Origin: Desarmillaria ectypa
Lineage: Eukaryota; Basidiomycota; Agaricomycetes; Agaricales; Physalacriaceae
Reading direction: 5' to 3'
NCBI GenBank assembly: GCA_030407005.1
Contig: JAUDYN010000007.1
Span: 2,790,001-2,854,000 of the forward strand
Length of the DNA: 64,000 nt
This document shows, piece after piece, positions 44,638 to 54,777 of this stretch (its first letter is position 1; each line of letters begins with the position of its first letter). A model generated the notes under the pieces. It was not told the origin of the DNA and ran no database searches. It saw nothing but the letters and a program-made list of their open reading frames with translations. The position numbers and the translations under genes are program-made.

Positions 44638-45928
44638 ATGTTGGTCGACTTGCCGTCCCTACCCCAAGAATTGATTGACAATATCATTGACCATCTCCAC
44701 AACGATAACATTTCGCTGCTCAACTGCGCCCTCGTGTGTCGCGCCTGGCTGTCAACGAGTCGTTTGCACTTGTTCGCTAAGATACACCTTCATGTTCCCT
44801 TACCTTTTCTCGATACCCCCCTCGCATCCCGCAAATTCAGCCGCCTCTTTAGACTCCTCTATAAACATACGGAACTGATACCCCACATCCACGAGCTCCA
44901 AGTACATTTCGAGTGTGGGGAACCCAATCCTGAGTCCAGGATCCTTACAGCAGGTGCCGACGACATGCTTCTTCCTTCTCTTCTGACAGCGTTCACACAT
45001 GTTCGCCATTTCGAACTATCTTCCAATCTCAGCGCGTCATGGGACTCGCTCCCGCCGCGTGTCCTCCATGCCATAGAAACAGTCGTCTGCCAGCCTTCAA
45101 TAACCTATGTTCGCCTTTCTTCATGGGTCTTCGATAGCTGGAAGGCCATTGCGTCGCTCTTCCGTCATAGTCAAAATCTACGAGGACTTGCACTTCGGTC
45201 GACGGAGTTAGGTACCGTCAATAAGGAACAGGAACAGGAACTTCGGTCAGGATGCTCGGGGCCACGTCTCGAGTTCCTCACTCTGGATTATGTAGATTGT
45301 CCAGATCTGGGAAGCTGGCTCTCCAATGAGCACTCAATTATGATGGACTTGACAAACATCCGCGAGTTCCGCTTAGCCCATTCGGACGACAATTGCGTCG
45401 ATCGGCTCCTCCGCACTTTTGGGGACTCACTTGAACGATTCCATCTCAAACCTGGAAGGATAGGTCGTAAGTTGATCAGTTTATTGTCAGCTGGATCGTT
45501 GTCACTCACGACGCAATACCATATTAGTACAGCCAATGACCTTGGAGCGATGTGCACGATTAAGATCCTTGAGACTGACTTTGGACGAGCACCCCGCTTC
45601 CCTTGTGTGGGTCTCGAATGTCCTGACTAGCATCCCAGTACCCGGGATTCTCGAGCACGTCGCTATCGAAGTGTACATTGATCCTAAGAAGTTGATGGGC
45701 TGGAGAGCGATTGATAACATTCTCACCCGGTCGGGAGCGTTCGACTCCCTGAAGGAGGTCGCAATAGGAGTATTCGCCCATCCTGCCAACGCCGAATTCT
45801 TGAAAGTTCAGGAGGGTCTTGCAGGTTTGAAGGAACGAGGTCTCTTGCGTCTTTATCAGTTGGCTACTAAGAGCCAGAAGCTTTGCTCCGAGTTGACACC
45901 GATGATAAGTAGCTTCGAAGAATGTTGA
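44638..45928 (+). CDS. F-box protein (copy 2)
   Basis: Exons 44638-45466 and 45528-45928 give 409 aa. The F-box is at the very N-terminus: LPSLPQELIDNIIDHL, then LLNCALVCRAWLSTSRLHLF. Downstream are the weak leucine-rich strands common to agaricomycete F-box proteins (TAFTHVRHFELSSN, SITYVRLSSWVF, LRGLALRS, LEFLTLDYVDC, LRSLRLTLDEH, LEHVAIEVYI). The first exon's frame runs on past the donor (GTAAGT after 45466) to a stop at 45630; splicing the 61-nt intron joins it to the second frame and restores the leucine-rich pattern. Presumed SCF substrate adaptor. Confidence 0.85.
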
Positions 45929-46034
45929 GCAGTTTTCTCGATTGTCAGTTGATACATATTGTTGATATAGGTAGTATGACATATAGTGTAGCAACACTTG
46001 CTATTACATTAATCCTATTTTCGAGATATGTTGC

Positions 46035-48122
46035 CTAATGATAACTTCTCCAACTAGACATCACATCAGCTGCAGATACAGCAACGTAAAACGTGCCACT
46101 GACCATTGACAATAATTCTCTGCGTGGCTGCAATATCCTGAAGCCTAAAAGTTAGCGCGGAGGCTTACGAAAACCTAACAAAAACCGACCAGCATGGAGG
46201 TGAAATGCTACAGATCATGTCCTATTAGTTACACGTGCTTTAAGCCAATAAGGAGAGCGTACACAATAAAGATGACGGTTTGCGACGTCCTTGCGCCGGT
46301 GTACCTGTATGAAATGGGCTCGGAAGTATTCCGATACGTCTTCGTAACGGTTGGGTCTATTTCCATAGCTGACAATGCTGTTTCAACCATCAGCCAACTG
46401 CCAATCATAGACAACTGAAAGAACTGGTACTATTTCTGAACTTGACTGCCGGTCTCCAGCTTTTTCTTCAACAGATCAGTCTATGGTCACAAGGATGAAT
46501 CCCTGCACTTATCAAACCGCCAAATGAAGTGATTATTACCTTGTTGAGGAGGAGGACAAGATGGGTGTTCTTCAGAAGTTTGTTCGAGCAGACGGCGGTG
46601 AACAACTTTAGAGAATCATCAATACGGTTGGTACGTGGGTCTTCTTCCAGGTACTGTGATCGGGTGAGTGGAAAGGAACTAAATAACATGGCGTAAAACC
46701 TACTTGGTCGAACGCCGATATGGGGGCCAAGAAGATGATGGCAGTTGCTGTGCGGAGGCTTGAGCTTATCGAGTTAGCGCCGCTGGATCTAAATGCACTG
46801 ACCATCTTCAAAATAAGGCACCCATGCGTGTCTCTTCCAACGTACGATGAGGCTTTCTTGGCCAATGATTCCTCAGGGTAACACTCACCTGACCACGCTA
46901 GAATTACTCAGCTTAAAAGATTGGCTGATGTAAATCAACAAATACTCACGGCACCACCCACATCATACAGCTTCCAGTCATACATTGTACCGCCTATGTT
47001 GATTGGGAAGGAGTGTTCGATAACACCGAGCGTCTGGACGCGAACATTGAGAATATCATCTGAAACGTAATATGGTGAGAACTAGGGAGCGACAGATGCT
47101 CTATAAATCACGAGTTACCCATTATTGGCATGTAATCAGGTTCTGTGATGCGCATGAGGTTGTCCATGAAGCTGGAAAAGATCAGATGTGATGGATGATG
47201 ATATAGGTAATCTCTCACAATGACCCTGCTTCGTCGAGTTTGAGGTGACGGAGAGCAAGAAGACGGCCAACAGCGGGATGGTGCCATAGGGCGCTGATTT
47301 CGTTTCGGAGGCTGTGGAGAATTTTTGCCGCCATGTTTGCCGCTACCTGGGTCTTTGAGGTGGTTCTCATATCGCCAAGGGGCCAATTGCGACCGGTAGT
47401 AACCAGAGCCTGCCATCCGGCACGGACAAAGACACCTGCACGTCCCCCACCAACAGAAATACCCCCGCTAAGTTCGGAGGCTAAGGCATCCTCCATAGCG
47501 ACAAGAGGAAGTAGTTGAGAGTGAAGCTGATTTATTTCTTCCTGGGCTCTCTGGGCGTCGGGAAGCGGCATGGAGTCAGTACTATCGATGATAGGTCGCG
47601 ACAGGTCATAGTCGAGTTCCTCAAGGATTAACTGTACGGCTTTGATGGTATTGAAGTGTACAATTGGCTTCCAGGACGGTCGTTCGTGCTCGAGTGAAGT
47701 AGATGCGTAATAAAGTTGAAACTGCTTCTGGAGGGTGGATTTCCCTGGAACACTGTCATCTGATGGACCTCCAAATAATAAGGGACGAAATCCTACCCGA
47801 CTCGGCCTGCCCGAGCAGCATGACTACATGCGATTGAACGCATTAGCATACTCACAGTCGACTAAACGGTTCCATACCCTTCACTTCTTTCCGACTGGCA
47901 TCTCGTCGCCGTTGCGACTCTCTCTAGAGAAGAGAGCCACTTTGAGACAGCATAACGAAATATGGAACTGTTATCACACACTTTGAGCTCCTCGTCGATA
48001 CCGTTGCTAATTGTCTGTGCTTGTATATCGAAGAACGCACTCTCTGGCTTCAGGATTGGAACATCATCCCACTCGGCAGGAGTTGGGGCCGGCATTTGTC
48101 GAACATGACCAGTGGTGGCCAT
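46035..48122 (-). CDS. Divergent heterotrimeric G protein alpha subunit, 3' end possibly decayed
   Basis: Exons read from 48122 leftward: 48122-47982, 47923-47878, 47823-47797, 47744-47219, 47171-47119, 47059-46950, then around 46803, 46747-46704, 46653-46540, 46480-46431 and from 46368. Recognised Gα parts: IDEELK, the P-loop LLGQAESGKSTLQKQF, DDILNVRVQTLGVIEH (switch I side), YDVGGA (G3), RHAWVPYF, AIIFLAPISAFDQYLEEDPR, LVLLLNKTDLLKKKL (G4), and EDVSEYFRAHFIQVHRR. This is the expanded basidiomycete Gα type. There is no Gly2, so no N-myristoylation. The exon between G3 and RWKRHAW has no clean acceptor, and after RHLY the G5 block (normally near VHFTS) cannot be found, though DIAATQRIIVN follows. 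The left boundary is therefore uncertain. Confidence 0.7.
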
Positions 48123-49463
48123 AATTCAAAAGAGAACAGTAGATGGTGGGGGTTGTTGACGTAGAGTGGCAAATATAGTTCGAGAACATGATAGTTGAAA
48201 AAAGGGATTCTGCCGTTCCAGCGTGGATCCGTGATGGCAATACAGGGCCTTACTACTTCCCTTTTAGCAATCATGATTCCGCGCTCCTCGTTGACCTCGC
48301 ATTCGGCGCACTAACCCATCACATCACATTTCAATCAAAATGATTTACTGATATTACCTACTCACACTGGATTCATTAATCTGAAACGCCTTGTCAACGC
48401 GAGGGTAACATATCTGAAGAAGCTGATAGATGCTAGAGCAATGGTCCGCTATTCACAGGGCCCAAGGGCCCAAGGCGAAGTTGGCCAACGATGCGTGAAC
48501 GATGTCTCCTCACTCTAGGTGTCTAGGTCGTGCTAGACAGTTCGTCAGTTAGTAAGACGGAAGGGTAGAACCGAATAGCTCACGAATGGATAGATCATGC
48601 AACCTGGAACTATGATACACACACGCACAGCTGATTGGATGTCGACCGTAGTTCAAATACTCAAGTTCCCAGCAGACAACGGAGGACAATGTGCGAATAG
48701 TTTTCTTTTGTTGGCAATAGCGACTTTGGGTCAAACTGTGTTAGCCATTCGCTGTGTTTCGTGTTGCAATGTCCTAATGTGCTGGTTAAACTATGAGCAC
48801 CAAGTAGAAATGGCATGTCATCTACACACAGATTCAACCGCAGCCGAGCAAAAATTGACTTTCAAGGATCAAACCCATTTCGAACCAGAAGGACAGTACG
48901 CGGAGAAAAGAAGAGAAGGTGATCTCGGAGGTGAAAGGGTCGCGACGATAGACGACTCTCGGACCCGGTCCATATACTTATGCACGAATGTCGGTTGTTC
49001 ACAATAAAGGAAGCAAGGATCGCGGCTCCGCACCATACCCAAAGAGAAGAGCCAAGGAAGTTCCAGAAGTAGACCTCGACGTCGACCTACCAAAACGGTC
49101 ATTTGGGAGAAGACAAGCCAGTAAAGGGCTGATAATTATACCTGAATTTTGGCCACGAAATCTTTGGCAAGCACTGTTGCCAGCTGCTGACAGTGCTGTT
49201 TACAACAAGAACCGCAAGAACACTGTGTCAAGAGGCAATGTCCTACTATGTTCAAAGGAATTGTGCATGAATGAAATGCATATACATGCAGCTTATGAAC
49301 GTTTTACCTCATTACTGTCAGTAAGTCAAGGGAGGTCAAGGATGACCGGGACACGGGAAAGGATATGCCAATTATTTAAGTTAATTCAATATTAGCTAGA
49401 AACTCTAATTTAAAAAAGTCTAACGCATATTCATAAAGGCATAAGTCATGGATATGCAACAAA
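48123..49463. other. Intergenic, Gα promoter and F-box 3' flank
   Basis: About 1.3 kb. Plus-strand frames at 48597-49007 and 48988-49395 (136 and 135 codons) have no recognisable motif or splice logic and are not called. Confidence 0.45.
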
Positions 49464-51269
49464 TCAGATAGATAGAACCACCAAATCCGCGGCAGTGAAT
49501 GTCTCTGCAAAATCCAACAACTGCCACTCAAAATGCTCCCTCTGTTCATACAAATACTCCGCCTCTATCTCAAGATCGTCCCATCCAAGGCACCTCCTTT
49601 GTACTTGACGCTTCGCCCAAGGGTCTCCATCCGAAACCCGTCTCAGCACATTTTTGCTGTCAAATTGGACTTCCTTTAACATCCTGCATCCTCTGTTCCA
49701 TGGCTGTACCAAACCAACGGGGTTCTGAACGACCTCTGGTGGTGGAGCGGCAGGAACCCTAGTCCGCGGCGGCGAGGAGGGCATGAGAAGGCGCCGGTTG
49801 TACCATTTATACCTCCGGGTATGCGTCTGGGGCCACCACTGAATCTTATATACATGGACAGTCGAAAGATTCACAAATCTGTCAAAGAAATGTGATGCGA
49901 GACCCACGAGGGTATTCTAAAAGAGAGCCTTTGAGATTTGCAAGGTGTGTCAGCTAACGCTACTTACCTCGGTGGGTCCTCCACGCTGATATTTGATTCT
50001 CAGATCACGAAGGTCATGGAAGAGATGCTTGATCGCATGCATAATCTCCAGATCCCATGTTGTAACAAAGAGATCAAGAGTTTGAAGATCTGGCTTGTCT
50101 TTGGCGACCGCGGATAGAAGGGGAATGAGCGCGGAATTTGAAGACTGCTGATCGATGTCGCAGATGTGGAGGCGCTTTATAGGCCTTGAGCCATTCAGAA
50201 AGGCGACAGTAGCCCATGGATTTCCTCCCAATTCTTCCAGTTTTGGCAACACATCGCCAGAAACTTTGAAACGGACATCCAACTGGCCTATCACTTTCAT
50301 TGTCTTGACGTGGTGCCCGCTTTGGCGGAGAAAAGCATGAAGGAGAGAGATATTGGGCGACGCGGCGGGTGGGGAAGAGGTACCACTTTTGATGCAGAGC
50401 TCGACAATTTCAAGACCTTCAGGCATGTCGAACGACTCTCCATTGTACCCCAAAGTCTTTTTGGCAAGGAATACGGATGATTCCACGTCCCAGTCAATGC
50501 GTAAAACGCGGAGGGACTTTGCTGTCGCCAGATGAAGGAAATGGTATCGGGTTCTTTCATGACGACGGGGCCCAACAGCGACATTTCCGAGGAGGGTAAG
50601 GTGTGTTAAAGGTAGCGCAACAAATTGGGCAAGGATAACTTCGCCATCTGGCGAGGATATAGATAGAACGTCGAATATGTTATCAACAAGGGATAGGCGC
50701 GTCAAATGGGGGAGTTGCAGAATGGTAGAGTAGAATGTGTTGGGACTGAGAGAAGAGGCGCATATTTCGACCTTCTGTAGCGACGGATAGCCGGTAATGC
50801 GATTGAGGACGTCGTAAGACACGCGCCCATAGCAGGGTGGAGAAAACGGGTCAATCTTGCCACGTTTCAACGCGCAGAGTACCAGCGCCCTTGGCACCTC
50901 GATCATGTTATCCTCCCGTCCTTCCCAAAATGAAGCATTCTGCTGGAAGTATCCAAAATCCAAGAAGAGAAGGTTACGATAGAGCGCCCTGAGGGCTAAG
51001 CGGTAGAACTTGCGGCAAGTACAGATTACATTAAAAAGATCGTGGGTGTCGAGCTGTTCAAAAATGAGCATCCAATACTCGTTTGATAGTTTCGTAGACA
51101 TGTAGGCAATCATATCTGTCTTGGACATAGGCATCTTGGATGCCTTGGTGATGGTCGATAGCATGGATGTAAGGAACGGCGGGATACAATGGTAGTCGTA
51201 GTCGTTCAGCTCATATGAATGAAGGCTGTCAAGCTCGGAACCGACTAAGAAGTCATGACATGTGAGCAT
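49464..51269 (-). CDS. F-box protein (copy 3)
   Basis: Exons (minus) 51269-49968 and 49916-49464 give 584 aa. The F-box region is LSNEYWMLIFEQLDTHDLF followed by NVICTCRKFYRLALRALYRNL. It is preceded by about 60 residues that may be partly untranslated; an in-frame Met at MPMSKTDMIAYMSTK is an alternative start. A series of leucine-rich strands follows (PSLQKVEIC, LPHLTRLSLVDN, LPLTHLTLLGN, AKSLRVLRIDWD, GLEIVELCIKSG, PDLQTLDLFVT, LRDLRIKY). The 51-nt intron has a perfect GTAAGT donor. It probably acts as an SCF adaptor with an unknown target. Confidence 0.82.
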
Positions 51270-51773
51270 ATAGACCGACAGCTGGCCACCAGTCCCGTAG
51301 TAATAGAACTTACCCCTCGAGCCACAACTAGGAGTGGCGGTGGAACCAAGTGAACAAACGAAATGGAAAGGGAAGAGGGAAAGGCAGTGATAGCTGCTTT
51401 AGGCCAAAAGTACGATCAAACCCCAAATATGCGCCAATTCAATTTCCACACAATTGGTTCCGAAAGTGTTTACAAGTTGATGAAAACATTTTTAAGTGGC
51501 AAGGATACGACAGAGACCTTTCAACCTGCGCAAAAAAGGCATGCACTCCCACTTTCGATGATTTCAGTTCTTTACAGCGTGCCAAAAAGGACAAAAAAAT
51601 GTGGCTCCCGTCTTCAAGTTCTCAGAGCTAGTCCGAAAAGGTACAAAGTATTCGAGGATCGGAGACGTATAAATCACTTCCTCTCATCCGCCGCCGCCTT
51701 GGTGTTCGTAAACCCTACGTTGATACATATCCCCATTATACACGCATATCTCTAACTCTACATTCCTTTCTAT
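51270..51773. other. Intergenic, reductase 3' flank and F-box promoter
   Basis: About 500 bp; a 130-codon plus frame (51363-51755) has no recognisable feature and is not called. Confidence 0.45.
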
Positions 51774-53026
51774 TTACTCTGTATCCTGGGGATGTGCAAC
51801 CAGCTTTACAGCACTAACCTGATTGTTCTTCAGCCTGTCCAATCCAGCCACAATACCTAACAAACCATGAGGTAATATCTCTAAGTGATTCGGCTAACAA
51901 AGAGGTAAAATTAAAAACCATAATAATGGACATAAAATCGGCAACTCGCCTTGATAACTCCCTCTTCTATGAATTTACCTAAACTTCGGAACATTCGCTT
52001 TCCAAACTCAGACTGCGTAGGTAGATGAACCGTGGCCAGAACTTCCCTGAATATCTTTCCATCATTTTCTGATTTCTGGGGTCTTTGGTCGTTGTTAATG
52101 GTTATGACCTGTCCTCCATCTGCCAACATGTCGTATCCAGCTTGCTGGGCTTCTGGAAATCCAAGTGCATCGAAGACCACGAACAACGGATCGGAAGTCA
52201 GTTTTTTCATCGCCAGCGAAAGTTGGTTCAGAGGTGTCGTTCCCCGGTCGATGATGTCCGTTATCCCGAGGGTAGCCAAGTAGTCGAAATGACGTGCAGA
52301 AGCATACGTTATGATCCTGGAAAATCCCACGAATTTGAGCAATTGGATGGCTACGCAAGGCGACGGAAAGATAATCAGGAACGTGAACTAACAGTGGCAA
52401 AAAGTACCCTACGAACCATACTGTCCAACGGATGTGCTTCCACCGATGACAACGGTAGTTTTCCCCGTGAACTTGGGTTCCCACGAAAAATGAGGATTGA
52501 GTCCAAGACCAATCGGTGCCTCAGCAAAAAGGCCCATGCACGCCGCCGCAAATGCCACACTTATTGTTGCCGCCTCATCAATGGACATCTTCTCCGGAAT
52601 CTACAGCAAATTCAGGACGCAATCAAAGATAAAGCAATGTCAACACACTTTGGCGACTAAGTCTGCGGCGATTAGAGAATATTGCTGGAACCCAGCTCCG
52701 TCATTTTCGAAGTATGACCCTTGATAAACACTAGAAGCGATGAGAGGGCGTCACGAAAGAAGATCGACGGCATACACTCTGTCGCCCTTCGACCACCCAG
52801 TGACATCCTCGCCAACGTTTACGATCTCTCCAGCGATATCGGTACCAAGAACAGCAGGATAGTTGTCCACAAACGCGCCGTAAGTCTGTATCTTCCAATC
52901 AACGGGGTTCAATCCAACGGCGAGGACCTTGACCAGGAGCTGTCCTCTGCCGGCAGTCGGGATCGGGCGCGTCTCGAGCGTGAACTGCGCTTGCTTGGAC
53001 TGGAGAACAAGAGCTTGCTGGGGCAT
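51774..53026 (-). CDS. Medium-chain dehydrogenase/reductase, enoyl-reductase-like
   Basis: Exons (minus) 53026-52776, 52730-52649, 52600-52417, 52350-51950 and 51893-51774 give 345 aa, the normal length of single-domain MDR reductases. The GroES-like N-terminus has VGLNPVDWKI, YPAVLGTDIAGEIV and GEDVTGWSKGDRV; the NADP-binding Rossmann motif is VVIGGSTSVGQYAIQL. The C-terminus ends with PNHLEILPHGLLGIVAGLDRL and VSAVKLVAHP. The usual catalytic and structural zinc Cys ligands are absent, as in quinone/enoyl reductases of the ToxD-like group often attached to fungal secondary metabolism; here no biosynthetic genes adjoin it. The last intron uses a GC donor (GCGAGT), required to keep the conserved C-terminal frame. 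Substrate unknown. Confidence 0.9.
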
Positions 53027-53383
53027 GATTGTAATGAGGAGGCTGTAGATGACGCCATTATATGTAGATCCCCTTGTCAACAGGTTCTGATCCGCTAGAG
53101 TATCATTTAGGCATGCGATAATAGGTTTTCGAGGGTCGTGTAAAGACAAATAGATGAGCCACCAATAAAAAAACGTGCACCGCACGAGTGGAAGCGTGGG
53201 TGATAGCCGGAGACAAATCTGATTTGCCATCTCGGACGACAATTCAGAGCTCTGTAACGTCAAAGCAATATTACCGCTTAAAAATTTTCATTCCGGTGAT
53301 TAAAAATTTCATCCTACGACAAGTAAATTCAACACACGCCAGAAAGTACCGTGAGAGTTGATACCACTCAGTGGGACACCGGG
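53027..53383. other. Intergenic, Tpt1 3' flank and reductase promoter
   Basis: About 360 bp between tandem minus-strand genes; nothing further recognised. Confidence 0.5.
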
Positions 53384-54357
53384 TCATGCAGTAACCGGCC
53401 AGCCCTTCAAAGGCACCCCGTTTGCATCCTCTACTTTTGAGAAGACCCGCACTGGCACGAATCCCCGTTCATCGCCCTCGGTGAGAATAACCCCGTTATC
53501 CGAAAGGAAGAACTTGATATCCGCATCAAGTGCCTTTTGGACGTCAATATATATAATAACTTTGGAGGTCCTGCGCATGCCTGAGATAGGGAAAATGTTC
53601 AACTGAGGCAAAGACCCTAAGTGATAACATCACTCACCACTGACAACATCACGGCCTTGGGCAAGATGTATATGATTACGCTTCATTTTGGACAGGCCTT
53701 CCGTAGCTGTGACAATAGTTAACCAAGATGGTTCAGCACAAGTAAGGCGAAAAGTGCAAACAAATAATTTCCCAAGCTTTAATATCCGTTCCATGGACAG
53801 CAACCCCAGAGGGTATATCTGACACCGACAACACAGGCTTCAGCTCTAGTTTGACATCCTGGCACCGAGTAAATGCAGCTGGAGACACGCAGAGATATTG
53901 TACAGACCTTCATGGTATGACCCTGATTGGCCTTGATCCACCAAACGCTTTCATTTGATGTCGCATCCAGCTCACATATCAAGTCATACCGCTGCTTCGC
54001 ATCTGCTCTGACGATACCTTGTAGCATAGCCAAGTCTACGGGCTGGCTTTTCAGTCTTGGACTTTCCAACTACTATCGCCGTCATATTACTTCATGAAAC
54101 AAGTGAAAAAAAGGAACACATACGAGATCAGTGACCTTTACATAGCCATCTGCCCGCATGGGTACCCCTTCCTTCTGTGCTCCATGCCGCAGAATATACG
54201 ACAACGTCTTCGAAACCCGCACTTCAGGGGAATCCTGGGGAAGTCCTCGTAATTTGGCAGAGACCTGTCCACTTCCTTTACGCCCTTGGTTGTCCTTCGG
54301 AGATCCAGACTTTCTGTTCTTCTGAGGCGCTTTCGATGGTTGTGATGACGACTCCAT
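53384..54357 (-). CDS. TPT1: tRNA 2'-phosphotransferase Tpt1/KptA
   Basis: Exons (minus) 54357-54124, 54069-53908, 53858-53762, 53706-53638 and 53580-53384 give 252 aa. Tpt1 removes the 2'-phosphate left at the ligated tRNA splice junction, transferring it to NAD+. Family blocks in order: VSKTLSYILRHGA (catalytic Arg-His), MRADGYVKVTDLL, QRYDLICE, WWIKANQGHTM, AVHGTDIKAWEII, GLSKMKRNHIHLA, VIIYIDVQKALDADIKFFLS and VILTEGDERGFVP. A basic N-terminal extension of about 45 residues precedes the domain. At the position of the catalytic Arg in the family motif xRANQGHS this protein has Lys (codon 53932-53934). It is divergent from the RTC4-like gene over 420 bp. Confidence 0.95.
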
Positions 54358-54777
54358 GTGTTGACTGTGGCTTAAATATGAGGTGATTGCAAGAAGTTAA
54401 CCCAGCGCAAGCAACAAGTCAGAAAGATCCCTTTTGGAGTCACAGTATGGCGTTGCTTGGCAAGAACCTCTCAGTGGCGGTCGCATCCTATTTTCAGGAC
54501 AAACCACAATAGTAACGGGTTGTCTCAATACACGTGCAAAATCGTGTTGTGAGTCGATAGGAAACGTGAAATTATCAACATGGACAGCACAGAAGATTTG
54601 GTCGCAATTTTAGGTCACGACGTGTGACGTAATTATCAAGCGGTCACGTGGGACGCTGAAGCGAATTTCAATTCATAAACGTCTTCACCGACTTCACTTC
54701 GTCCGCCTGCCGTCGTATTCCTAAATGCCCGTTGCCCGTGTTCTCTGATTACCCCTTGTACGGTTACACTGCCCACT
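54358..54777. promoter_or_regulatory. Divergent promoter, Tpt1 / RTC4-like
   Basis: 420 bp between divergent start codons. On the RTC4-like side are TGACGTAA (54625-54632), resembling a bZIP site, and GTCACGTG (54643-54650), resembling a bHLH site, about 130-150 bp before the start codon. Confidence 0.45.

Noticed and set aside
45467..45630. Read-through end of the 44638 F-box frame
   Set aside because: A perfect GTAAGT donor and the leucine-rich frame after 45528 show that this tail is intronic.
48597..49395. Two overlapping plus frames (136 and 135 codons)
   Set aside because: No recognisable domain, no splice junction joining them sensibly; left uncalled.
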